DNA of 6,881 bases from Clostridia bacterium (GTDB lineage Bacteria; Bacillota; Clostridia; Monoglobales; Monoglobaceae), in NCBI GenBank assembly GCA_017625185.1, contig JAGALN010000222.1, forward strand, positions 1-6,881. The letters run 5' to 3'. Under the pieces are notes generated by a model. That model saw nothing but the letters and a program-made list of their open reading frames with translations. It was not told the DNA's origin and did not search any database. Below, in pieces: positions 1 to 6,840 of this stretch. Both the position numbers and the translations under genes were made by a program. Positions within the stretch are counted from its first letter, which is position 1, and the number at the start of each line of letters is the position of its first letter.

Positions 1-677
1 CGGAGCAGACTCACACTCGAGCTGACTGCTGCCGCCACATAGGTCAGAGCCGCTGCCCTAAGCACCTTTGCAGCACCGTCTGCCTCCTGATCATCCAAAA
101 GATGCTGCCCTCGCAGCGTAGCAAGGGCACGCCGGCTGGCATTGAACTCTACCGGCAGGGTAATCAACTGAAAGAGTACAGTTGCCGAAAAAAGCAAAAT
201 CCCTACATCAATCAAAGATGGGAAAATCCCGCCGGCACTGCCAAAGAGGAGTCCTACCAACAAAATCGGCATGGATAGCATATTGCAGATATTGACTGCC
301 GGAACAATGCTGTTTCGCAGCCGGATGGGTGCGTATCCCGTGGCATGCTGGATGGCATGCCCCACTTCATGAGCGGCTACACCGATAGCCCCCACAGAGG
401 TATCGGCATAGGTGCTGTCCGATAGTCGTACCACATTGGTTTTGGGGTCGAAGTGGTCACTCAAATTTCCTGCAACCCGTTCCACCTTCACCTGATACAA
501 GCCGTTCATGTCCAAAATCCTCCTGGCAATCTCGGCTCCGGTACTTCCTCTTCGGCTTTGTACCTTTGCATATTTCCGGAAGGTGTTGTTCACATTGCTC
601 TGTGCCCAAAGGGACAGAATCACCGCCGGAATAAGAATTAGGTAGGTCCAGTCGAAATAATAATATGGCATAAACAT
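1..677 (-). CDS. YugP-type membrane zinc metallopeptidase (3'-truncated by window edge)
   Basis: The 225 codons visible from the ATG at 677 are open to the window edge, so the C-terminus is missing. Family members are about 225-235 residues, so probably only some ten residues are lost. An N-terminal hydrophobic segment (about residues 11-24) is followed by a soluble part with the zinc-binding motif HEVGH at residues 103-107 (context AAHEVGHAIQ). Two further hydrophobic segments lie at about 125-147 and 153-174, and a third begins near 207. The sequence LPVEFNASRRA (175-185) supplies Glu177, a plausible third zinc ligand. This order matches the neutral zinc metallopeptidase family typified by Bacillus subtilis YugP (Zn_peptidase_2), an integral membrane protease of unknown substrate. 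An AAGGAG ribosome binding site lies 9 nt upstream. A second in-frame ATG two codons later (671) is possible but less well spaced. In many Clostridia this gene sits between fmt and rsmB, which agrees with fmt 14 nt upstream here. Confidence 0.93.
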   Translation of the reverse strand, partial: MFMPYYYFDWTYLILIPAVILSLWAQSNVNNTFRKYAKVQSRRGSTGAEIARRILDMNGLYQVKVERVAGNLSDHFDPKTNVVRLSDSTYADTSVGAIGVAAHEVGHAIQHATGYAPIRLRNSIVPAVNICNMLSMPILLVGLLFGSAGGIFPSLIDVGILLFSATVLFQLITLPVEFNASRRALATLRGQHLLDDQEADGAAKVLRAAALTYVAAAVSSSVSLL

Positions 678-686
678 TTGGGTTTT

Positions 687-692
687 CTCCTT
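687..692 (-). promoter_or_regulatory. Ribosome binding site of the YugP-like gene, touching the fmt stop codon
   Basis: AAGGAG on the minus strand ends 9 nt before the ATG at 677. Its first base is the last base of the fmt stop codon (TAA at 694-692). This layout suggests that ribosomes finishing fmt reinitiate on the peptidase gene, i.e. translational coupling. The site also supports ATG 677 as the start. Confidence 0.7.
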
Positions 693-1615
693 TATTCCAA
701 AATAGTCCCCACTTGGATTTCGTGGCCGTTGAGGTAACTTGCCACATCCATCCGCTTACTCCCCTGCATCTGGATTTCCTTGACCAGAATACTGCCATCT
801 CCACAAGCAATACAGATTCCCGTCTTATCAGCAGATAGGATTTCTCCTATCCTGCCCGTCCTTTCCGCCATAGTTGCAACGATCAATTTCATTGGCGTGC
901 CCTTATAGAGAGAAAAGCTCATGGGCCAGGGATTGGTACCCCGAATCAGGTTTAGGATTTCTCTTCCGGATTTTGTCCAATCAATATGCCCGGTTTCCTT
1001 ATTGAGCATGGGGGCATAGCAGGATTCTGCATCGTTCTGTTCTTCCCGTTCTGCAATACCCTTTTCCAATTGTTCTACCGTCTTGACCAAAAGTTCGGCT
1101 CCCATCAGGGAAAGTCTGTCATGGAGTTCTCCATAAGTTTCGGTCTCTCCAATCTCAGTTTGGGCCTTTAAAATCATATCCCCGGTGTCCAACCCCTCCG
1201 CCATATACATGGTGGTAATGCCAGTTGTTTTCTCGCCGTTGATGACGCTCCACTGAATGGGTGCCGCACCGCGATATTTGGGCAGAAGGGAGCCATGGAC
1301 ATTCACACAACCGTACCTGGGATAGTCCAGGATATATTTGGGTAGAATTTTTCCATAAGCTACCACCGCAATCAGCTCTGGCTTGGTTTCGTCCAAGACT
1401 GCCTGAAACCCACCGTCCCTTAAGGTGGTCGGCTGAAAAACGGGAATGTTATATTCCAAAGCCTTTGCCTTGACCGGGGGTGGCTGTAGCTTATGACCTC
1501 TTCCCTTTGGTTGGTCCGGTTGGGAAACTGCTCCCACCAAAGTATGTCCCGCCTCAACCAAAGCCGTCAGGCAGGGCACCGCAAAATCCGGGGTTCCCAT
1601 AAACAAAATTCTCAT
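692..1615 (-). CDS. fmt: Methionyl-tRNA formyltransferase
   Basis: Transfers a formyl group from 10-formyltetrahydrofolate to Met-tRNA(fMet), making the initiator tRNA of bacterial translation; cytoplasmic. At 307 residues it has the normal family length. The N-terminal formyltransferase fold begins MRILFMGTPDFAV. The flexible loop QPDQPKGRGHKLQPPPVKAK (32-51), known in the family to contact the acceptor stem, is intact. The catalytic triad is present: Asn105 and His107 in NVHGSLLPKYRGAAPIQW (105-122), and Asp143 in GLDTGDM (141-147). These correspond to E. coli Asn108, His110 and Asp146 with a constant offset of three. The C-terminal tRNA-binding domain occupies about 207-307. Only weak Shine-Dalgarno candidates precede the start (GAGGA 12 nt away, GGA 8 nt away), but the N-terminus is canonical. 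The usual partner gene def (peptide deformylase) is not directly upstream; a DUF4432 gene is there instead. Confidence 0.98.
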   Translation of the reverse strand: MRILFMGTPDFAVPCLTALVEAGHTLVGAVSQPDQPKGRGHKLQPPPVKAKALEYNIPVFQPTTLRDGGFQAVLDETKPELIAVVAYGKILPKYILDYPRYGCVNVHGSLLPKYRGAAPIQWSVINGEKTTGITTMYMAEGLDTGDMILKAQTEIGETETYGELHDRLSLMGAELLVKTVEQLEKGIAEREEQNDAESCYAPMLNKETGHIDWTKSGREILNLIRGTNPWPMSFSLYKGTPMKLIVATMAERTGRIGEILSADKTGICIACGDGSILVKEIQMQGSKRMDVASYLNGHEIQVGTILE

Positions 1616-1676
1616 GGTTCAGTTCCGTCCTCGATTCGTTCTAGTTTAGTATAAGCACAACCCGCATCGGCAATAC
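1616..1676 (-). promoter_or_regulatory. Possible promoter-bearing intergenic gap upstream of fmt
   Basis: At 61 nt this is the longest intergenic gap in the window. On the minus strand it contains a -10-like TATACT at 1653-1648, about 32 nt before the fmt start. No good -35 hexamer sits at the right distance: GTATTG is 17 nt upstream and matches poorly, while TTGCCG is too close at 14 nt. No hairpin followed by a T-run was seen, so there is no intrinsic terminator for the genes upstream. The gap may give fmt its own expression, but the evidence is weak. Confidence 0.25.
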
Positions 1677-2639
1677 CTATTTTTCAATAAAAGTAAAGGT
1701 AATATGATGGGTTTTGGTTTCCCCCGGCTTTAAGATTTCCAGGATTCCCTTTTCCCGCATCACATCTCTGCCATCGGTTCTGCAGTTCCCGGGTTCTAAT
1801 CCCATAACATAGTCCCGCTCGCCCATCAGCTTCCACTGGAGGAAATAGGGAAGCTCGGTTGTGTCATAGGAAATGGCAAGACCCTTGTTGATATCAGGGT
1901 TGTAGATAGAAATTTCCGGCTTTCCGGTCATGGTATGATAATAACACATCTCATCGATCCCTCTTTGCGGTTTTTCCACCACACGCCAATTTGCAATGTT
2001 CTCCTTAGCAAATTCGGTGACCGGTTCTACTTCGGTTGAGGGAATGGAAATCTCTGCATTCTCGGATAAGAGCGGATAACCCATGTTACAATGATACAGA
2101 ACCTCTATCGGTGCATCGGTTTGACCGATGTTATGGATTTTATCAATCAATTGGATTTCATTCTTCTCCAGGGATACGATATACTCCCGCTCCAGAATCC
2201 GCTGATCGGCAAAAATTGCCGCATCCCGGACGATTGCCTTGATGTGAATCCCGTCATCGGCAATCCAATGGCCGATATTTTCACAAGGAACATTGGAAAT
2301 ATTACCGTGTGTCGGCAATTCTTCCCCATTGTCCACGCAAGGAGCACCAACATTATTAAGACCACAGGTGGTAAAGAAACCGGCAGTGAAGGACTTTAAA
2401 AAGCCGCCGTTCTTATCATAATACTTGGGAGATACATAGCCGCAGGGCGAAAAATACGCAAAATTATCACCATTTAAGGAAGCCCTGGAAATATCCGCAC
2501 AACGGTCTACCGACACCCAGAACTCCAGCCCCTTACCGTTTCTCACATAAAGCATCCGCATCCCGTCAGCCTTGCCGCCGGAGAGGCGCATTTCTTCTAC
2601 TCCATAAACTTGATTGGTATGTCCGATATATTGATTCAT
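1677..2639 (-). CDS. DUF4432 family protein, aldose 1-epimerase (galactose mutarotase)-like
   Basis: A 320-residue soluble protein with no signal peptide. The sequence fits the DUF4432 family, a branch of the galactose-mutarotase-like beta-sandwich superfamily. Typical signatures are WVSVDRCADIS (41-51), TCGLNNVGAPC (91-101), LPTHGN (108-113), LYHCNMGYPLL (181-191), QWKLMGERDYVMGLEPGN (268-285) and a closing beta strand at HHITFTFIEK. By analogy with GalM, His111, His183 and Glu282 are candidate sugar-binding and acid/base residues; this assignment is my inference. The likely role is binding or anomer interconversion of a sugar or sugar acid, substrate unknown. A perfect AGGAGG lies 8 nt before the ATG, and the gene starts 23 nt after the AllA-like gene, so the two are almost certainly co-transcribed. 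DUF4432 genes typically accompany carbohydrate catabolic genes, but no kinase, isomerase or transporter is visible here. Confidence 0.88.
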   Translation of the reverse strand: MNQYIGHTNQVYGVEEMRLSGGKADGMRMLYVRNGKGLEFWVSVDRCADISRASLNGDNFAYFSPCGYVSPKYYDKNGGFLKSFTAGFFTTCGLNNVGAPCVDNGEELPTHGNISNVPCENIGHWIADDGIHIKAIVRDAAIFADQRILEREYIVSLEKNEIQLIDKIHNIGQTDAPIEVLYHCNMGYPLLSENAEISIPSTEVEPVTEFAKENIANWRVVEKPQRGIDEMCYYHTMTGKPEISIYNPDINKGLAISYDTTELPYFLQWKLMGERDYVMGLEPGNCRTDGRDVMREKGILEILKPGETKTHHITFTFIEK

Positions 2640-2647
2640 TCTTCTTT

Positions 2648-2653
2648 CCTCCT
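2648..2653 (-). promoter_or_regulatory. Strong ribosome binding site of the DUF4432 gene
   Basis: Perfect AGGAGG on the minus strand, 8 nt before the ATG at 2639. It fixes this start. Similar perfect sites precede the AllA-like gene (3166-3161) and the S41 peptidase gene (4720-4715), in contrast to the weak site before fmt. Confidence 0.75.
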
Positions 2654-2662
2654 GTATGGTCT

Positions 2663-3154
2663 TTATTTCACAATCTCAAACTGTTGTTCCGGCTTTAAGT
2701 CCACCACAGTACAGTCATTTGCATAGGTGCACTCTGGCAAAATAATCATAGCGGTCAGCTCTTCTGCATTAGCAGGGAGAGGTGCCAGATGCCAGATTGC
2801 CGCATTCATCTTAATCAAGGTGTTCTTGGGAACCAGAAATGCCTTGGCAAGGTCGGTTACCGGGGTTCCTGCCGATGCCGGTGCCACATGAAGAATCATG
2901 TCATCATTCAAAGGAAGAATCATCTCCCATGTGGTGGTATGGTATTCCTGTTGGGTAATGACCATCTTCTCCGGTTTCTTCACCAGAATGGGAGAATACC
3001 CTACCCGGTGGTTGCTATCTGCCACCAAACGGTCCGGAAAAAACCGATGGATTTCTCCACAGAGGGCATGTCCCTCCGGTGTTCCCATGGTATAAAACTG
3101 TCCAAAAGGTGCAAAAGCCACATGGGTTAAAGGTTCTACTTTGATTGTTTTCAT
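2663..3154 (-). CDS. Ureidoglycolate lyase (AllA)-like cupin protein, true substrate uncertain
   Basis: A 163-residue cytoplasmic protein, the usual size for the AllA/ureidoglycolate lyase family (PF04115), a small cupin-like beta-barrel that in E. coli cleaves ureidoglycolate to glyoxylate and urea. Matching features are the N-terminal pattern VEPLTHVAFAPFGQF (6-20), a central Glu70-x-His72 in the strand pair leading to WEMILPLNDD (76-85), the barrel strand DLAKAFLVPKNTLIKM (101-116) and the C-terminal IWHLAPL (120-126). The E. coli enzyme reads NYHRNVWHHPL around the last motif. Here the first His aligns with Asn and the WHH doublet is WHL, so activity on ureidoglycolate is doubtful. No allantoin-pathway gene is nearby. 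The neighbour is a sugar-epimerase-like DUF4432 gene 23 nt downstream, so a role in sugar or sugar-acid metabolism is at least as likely. AGGAGG lies 6 nt before the ATG and supports the start. Confidence 0.75.
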   Translation of the reverse strand: MKTIKVEPLTHVAFAPFGQFYTMGTPEGHALCGEIHRFFPDRLVADSNHRVGYSPILVKKPEKMVITQQEYHTTTWEMILPLNDDMILHVAPASAGTPVTDLAKAFLVPKNTLIKMNAAIWHLAPLPANAEELTAMIILPECTYANDCTVVDLKPEQQFEIVK

Positions 3155-3198
3155 AAAAATCCTCCTAATCCATTGTATCTATCAAAAAATTTAAAATC

Positions 3199-4707
3199 TT
3201 ATTCTTGTCCGTTACCGGGCACCGCCATATCAAAGTACGCAAAGGCCTCATTCAACTGGTCATCGTGGACCATTTCGGAAATTCCAAGCTGATTCCGGAG
3301 CTGAAGCTGTGTGGTCAGATCCAGAACGCCATAAGGGTACAGATTCATTTGTTCCTGGAACGCATAGACTGCATAGTACAAATCCCGGTCATACTCCTCA
3401 TTGAGTTCTCCCCGATACAGACCAAAGAAATCCAGAATCTGTTTGGCAATCAGCACCTCGCTATCCTTGTCGCCCTCCTGATATACGGTGTCATAACCGA
3501 ACTTCCCGAAATGCTCCGGATCCATCTTTACCTTACTGTTTTCCGCCAAGATATCCGGAGTAAGACCGATCTTATTGATGTTATTTCCCTTGGGTGTTAA
3601 GTAAAAACCCATGGTGTACTTGATGGCACCGCCGGTCTGAAGATTGCTGATGGTCTGTATGGTGCCCTTGCCGTAGGATTGGGTTCCCACGATAATCGCA
3701 AGCTCGTTTTCCCGAAGTGCCGCCCCGAACACTTCGGAGGCACTGGCGGAATACTCATTCATTAATAGAACGATATTATACTTTTCCTTCTTTCCCTTGC
3801 TCCCTTTATAAACCTTGTTGAATAACTGGACTTTCTGGTCCTCTGTGGTAATGATTTCGCCTTCGGGGACAAAGCAGTCCGCCATGGCAATTGCCTGATC
3901 CAAAAGTCCGCCGCCGTTATCACGCAAGTCAATAATCAAGTTTTCAATTTTGTTCTTTTTTGCCTCGTTTAAGGCGTCCTTAAACTTCTCCGCCGTGTTG
4001 GAAAGAAATCCATAGACACGGATAAGCATTGCCTTGTTGTCCTCTTCTTCGAAAATTTCATATTCAACAGAGGTACCAATCAGTGGCTCCCGCACCATGG
4101 TAAAGCTGATGGTTGCACCGCCTCGCTCCACTTCTACAACAACAGTGGTCCCGGCCTCTCCCCGAATCATGCTCAAGATGGTTTCTGACTTTAAGCCAAG
4201 CAAGGAGACGCCGTCGGCGCTAATCAGCACATCCCCAACCCGAATTCCGGCACGGTCTGCCGGTGTATCAGGAATCACCGATGCCACCACCGCACCGTAC
4301 TTTTCAGTAAACTCGATGGTAACGCCGATGCCGGTGGTAATCTCACCACTGACATTCTGCCAGAGAACCTCTGCCTCCTCTGCGGTGTAATATTCAGAAT
4401 GCTCATCTACTGATTCCAGCATGGCTTTCAGTGCGGTGTGATACAAAATAGGATTATCGGTAACAAGTTTGTTCAATGCAGTTTGATAAAGTCCCGCTTT
4501 ATCAATTTCTTCGTATCGTCCGTAGATTTCCAGGTGTTTCACCACCGCACGAATCAATGAATTTGCCTGCTCTCCGGTCAATTGCTCCGGGTCGACGGAA
4601 ATCTCTGTTTCTGTTACAGTATCTTCGCCATAGACGGTTACCGATATGGGCAATATCAACAAAATCAAGAAAAGGAGCATTGCCACTTTCTTTTTCCAGA
4701 ATTTCAT
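3199..4707 (-). CDS. S41 family C-terminal processing peptidase (Ctp/Prc-type) with PDZ and C-terminal PG-binding-like domain
   Basis: A 502-residue exported or membrane-anchored serine protease. Residues 1-27 form a lysine-rich start plus hydrophobic core (signal peptide or anchor; possible cleavage after VYG at 25-27). A helical N-terminal region follows (about 43-120), with MLESVDEHSEYYT (96-108) typical of the family. The PDZ domain spans about 123-206 and includes TGIGVTIE and AGIRVGD (153-159). The peptidase core spans about 208-390: DLRDNGGG (260-267), catalytic Ser322 in EYSASASEVFGAAL (318-331), and Lys347 in SYGKGTIQ (344-351) exactly 25 residues later, followed by Gln351. This matches the Ser430/Lys455/Gln459 spacing of E. 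coli Prc. The core closes with GLTPDI. Residues about 415-475 resemble a PG_binding_1 domain, as in Bacillus CtpA/CtpB-type proteases. All catalytic residues are present. Likely role is cleavage of envelope proteins from their C-termini; the substrate is unknown. AGGAGG lies 7 nt before the ATG. The gene follows a small secreted-protein gene by 28 nt. Confidence 0.96.
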   Translation of the reverse strand: MKFWKKKVAMLLFLILLILPISVTVYGEDTVTETEISVDPEQLTGEQANSLIRAVVKHLEIYGRYEEIDKAGLYQTALNKLVTDNPILYHTALKAMLESVDEHSEYYTAEEAEVLWQNVSGEITTGIGVTIEFTEKYGAVVASVIPDTPADRAGIRVGDVLISADGVSLLGLKSETILSMIRGEAGTTVVVEVERGGATISFTMVREPLIGTSVEYEIFEEEDNKAMLIRVYGFLSNTAEKFKDALNEAKKNKIENLIIDLRDNGGGLLDQAIAMADCFVPEGEIITTEDQKVQLFNKVYKGSKGKKEKYNIVLLMNEYSASASEVFGAALRENELAIIVGTQSYGKGTIQTISNLQTGGAIKYTMGFYLTPKGNNINKIGLTPDILAENSKVKMDPEHFGKFGYDTVYQEGDKDSEVLIAKQILDFFGLYRGELNEEYDRDLYYAVYAFQEQMNLYPYGVLDLTTQLQLRNQLGISEMVHDDQLNEAFAYFDMAVPGNGQE

Positions 4708-4735
4708 CTACCTTCCTCCTTTTTTCATGTAAAAA

Positions 4736-5107
4736 TCAAAGAAATCTCATCTGCATTACCCGCAAAACGCCGTCACTGCTCCGGGTAATCAGAACCCGAA
4801 CCTCGCTATCCGGATAATAGTTACATTCCCCAAGAGAAATGGCGGTTCCGTCCTTCATGGTGATAGGCCCGGCAACGGGAAGCTCGGTATACTCTGCCTC
4901 TAGGGCAGTCTTGGTATTCTCCTGATTGGTGTTCCCCATGGCGTTTACATTCTTCAAGACCAGTTGTCCGCCCTCCGGATCACAGTAATACAGGGTACCG
5001 GTATAAAATTGTGCGTCAATAATCATCGGTTGCGGTTCTGTGGCAAAGGCAGTCCCCCAGAGAATGCTGCAAAATGCCAAGAATGTCGCAATGCCTCTTT
5101 TTAACAT
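4736..5107 (-). CDS. Small exported protein of unknown function
   Basis: A 123-residue protein I cannot assign to a family. Residues 1-22 make a clear Sec signal peptide: MLKR, a hydrophobic core, and an AFA-T cleavage site after Ala22. There is no lipobox, so it is probably secreted rather than lipid-anchored. The mature part is about 101 residues and looks beta-rich: strands near DAQFYTGTLYYCD, QLVLKNV and EVRVLITRS, ending VLRVMQMRFL. It has two cysteines (Cys42, Cys95) and a polar linker at about 56-68 (Asn, Thr, Gln-rich). A small beta-barrel or OB-like fold is possible, but that is a guess. The reading is well supported: the AAGGAG site overlaps the argS stop codon, the gap to argS is 11 nt, and the S41 protease follows by 28 nt. 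It could be a partner or substrate of that protease, but only position supports this. Confidence 0.85.
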   Translation of the reverse strand: MLKRGIATFLAFCSILWGTAFATEPQPMIIDAQFYTGTLYYCDPEGGQLVLKNVNAMGNTNQENTKTALEAEYTELPVAGPITMKDGTAISLGECNYYPDSEVRVLITRSSDGVLRVMQMRFL

Positions 5108-5114
5108 AACCTCT

Positions 5115-5120
5115 CTCCTT
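5115..5120 (-). promoter_or_regulatory. Ribosome binding site of the small exported protein, overlapping the argS stop
   Basis: AAGGAG on the minus strand, with GGAG 7 nt before the ATG at 5107. Its first two bases are also the last two of the argS TAA stop (5121-5119). The overlap suggests translational coupling and supports the small downstream gene as real. Confidence 0.7.
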
Positions 5121-6819
5121 ACATCTTTTCTGGTGCCGAAATTTTCAGCATGGTCAGCACGCTCTTTAACACGATTCTGGTACTATCAACCAGCTTCAAC
5201 CGGGCATTCATCAAATCAGCATCCTCCACCCGAACCCGACAAGCGGTATAGAAGGTGTGGAACTCTGCCGCAAGCTCCATGATATACCGGGTCAGCCGTG
5301 CCGGCTCCAAAGCCTTTGCCGCCGCAGCGATTTCCCCGGGCAGGTCGCTTAACTTCTTTAAGAGGGACAACGCCTCCGGCTCGGTCAAAAGCTCCGCCTT
5401 CACATCCCCATAAGGCAGAACCTTCACTCCCTCTTCCTCCAGAATCCGCAAAATACTGCAAATTCTTGCATGGGCATACTGGACATAGAACACCGGGTTT
5501 TCATTGCTCTGCTCTGCCGCCAATCCCAAATCGAAATCCAGATGGCTGCCGGCACTCCGCATATTGAAGAAGAACCGTGCCGCATCCACACTGATATCCT
5601 CTAACAAATCAGAGAGGGTAATCGCTTTTCCTGTCCGTTTGGACATTCTTACGACCTCTCCGTCCCGCATCAGCCGAACCAGCTGCATCAGGACAACGTC
5701 CAGACGGCTGCCGTCGGAGCCTACTGCATCCAGAGCATTCTTCATTCGTGCCACATGGCCGTGGTGGTCTGCACCCCAGATGTTGATTGCCCAATCGTAT
5801 CCACGTTCTTCCAGCTTATTCATATGGTATGCAATGTCTGCGGCAAAGTAGGTGGGAATCCCGTTCTGGCGGACCAGAACCTCGTTTTTCTCCATACCCA
5901 TCTTCTCGCAGTTGAGCCAGAGTGCCCCATCCTCTTCATAGGTATAGCCGTTGTCAGTCAGCTTTTGGATAGCATTCTTGACCGCACCGGAATCATGAAG
6001 GGTACTTTCCCGGAACCAGACATCATAATAGATGCGGTAGCGTTCCAAATCCTCTTTGAGAGCGGCAATGTTCTTTTCCAGAGCATAGTCAACCAAAGCA
6101 GCTTTCCGTTCCGCTTCCTCGGCGTCTAGGAACTTGTCCCCATGGATGGCAATAAACGCCTTGGCGTGTTCCTTGATATCATCCCCGTGATAGCCGTCCT
6201 CGGGAAATTCCACGGCGTCTTCTCCCTTGAGTGCCTGAATGTACCGGGCGTTTAGGGAGTTCCCGAACTTTTCAATCTGGTTTCCGGCATCGTTAATATA
6301 AAACTCCCGAGTTACATCATAGCCGGCATATTCCAGCACTGCCGCCAAGCAATCGCCCAGCGCACCGCCACGGGCATTTCCCATGTGCATGGGACCGGTG
6401 GGGTTGGCGGAAACAAACTCCACCATGACCTTCTTGCCCTGTCCTAAATTGATTTTACCGTAATTTTCACCCTGGTTTTCAATCTGCTCCATGGTTTCAT
6501 AGAGCCAGTGAGAAGACAGATAAAAATTGATGAATCCCGCTCCGGCAACCTCAATCTTTTCCATATCGGCATCAAGGTCGATATGGGCAGTCAGAGCATC
6601 GGCGATAGCACGGGGTGCCATGTGTAGCGTTTTTGCCAGAACCATGGCGAGGTTGCAGGCAAAGTCCCCATGCTGCTTATCCTTAGGAACCTCCAGACGA
6701 ATCAGTTCTTCCAGTGCAGGCACCTCTGCCTGAGGTAGAGTTCCGTCCATTTGTGCCTTCTCAAACGCCGCCTTCAAAACAGCAGCAATTTTTTCTTTCA
6801 TTTGTGCTTGAATATTCAT
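5119..6819 (-). CDS. argS: Arginyl-tRNA synthetase
   Basis: A cytoplasmic class I aminoacyl-tRNA synthetase that joins arginine to tRNA(Arg) using ATP. At 566 residues it is full length. The N-terminal Arg_S add-on domain (tRNA D-loop recognition) covers about 1-100 and contains HGDFACNLAMVLAK (50-63) and GAGFINFYL (93-101). The catalytic domain starts with VEFVSANPTGPMHMGNARGG (133-152). Its HIGH box reads HMGN (145-148), a variant of the second histidine that I recall in clostridial ArgS. YINDAGNQI (174-182), WGADHHGHVARM (348-359) and the KMSKS-equivalent VRMSKRTG (390-397) follow. The C-terminal DALR anticodon-binding domain runs from about 440 to 566, with NPVFYVQYAHARI (441-453). No truncation or frameshift is seen. 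AAAGGA (6833-6828) lies 8 nt before the ATG and supports the start. The gene is 21 nt after the probable stop of an upstream gene and 11 nt before the next, so it sits inside an operon. Confidence 0.98.
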   Translation of the reverse strand: MNIQAQMKEKIAAVLKAAFEKAQMDGTLPQAEVPALEELIRLEVPKDKQHGDFACNLAMVLAKTLHMAPRAIADALTAHIDLDADMEKIEVAGAGFINFYLSSHWLYETMEQIENQGENYGKINLGQGKKVMVEFVSANPTGPMHMGNARGGALGDCLAAVLEYAGYDVTREFYINDAGNQIEKFGNSLNARYIQALKGEDAVEFPEDGYHGDDIKEHAKAFIAIHGDKFLDAEEAERKAALVDYALEKNIAALKEDLERYRIYYDVWFRESTLHDSGAVKNAIQKLTDNGYTYEEDGALWLNCEKMGMEKNEVLVRQNGIPTYFAADIAYHMNKLEERGYDWAINIWGADHHGHVARMKNALDAVGSDGSRLDVVLMQLVRLMRDGEVVRMSKRTGKAITLSDLLEDISVDAARFFFNMRSAGSHLDFDLGLAAEQSNENPVFYVQYAHARICSILRILEEEGVKVLPYGDVKAELLTEPEALSLLKKLSDLPGEIAAAAKALEPARLTRYIMELAAEFHTFYTACRVRVEDADLMNARLKLVDSTRIVLKSVLTMLKISAPEKM

Positions 6820-6840
6820 TGGTTTCTTCCTTTCTTCCCG

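Noticed and set aside
457..810. 117-codon minus-strand open frame spanning the fmt end and the YugP-like start
   Set aside because: It overlaps two strongly supported genes in another frame and its product has no family-like motifs; it is a shadow frame.
4034..4390. 118-codon plus-strand open frame within the S41 peptidase gene
   Set aside because: Serine/threonine/proline-rich antisense translation of the PDZ region, without a ribosome binding site or recognisable domain; the opposite strand has an intact protease.
4708..4735. A/T-run between the small exported protein gene and the S41 gene as a terminator
   Set aside because: There is no inverted repeat before the run. The run on the minus strand is A-rich and adjoins the AGGAGG of the next gene, so it is leader sequence.
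5064..5075. Possible lipobox around Cys13 of the small exported protein
   Set aside because: The residue before Cys13 is Phe, which does not fit the lipobox, and a better AFA-T signal peptidase I site follows at residues 20-23.
5504..6129. Two plus-strand open frames (115 and 124 codons) inside argS
   Set aside because: Both lie antisense to the conserved argS catalytic region and have compositions expected from reverse reading of a coding sequence.
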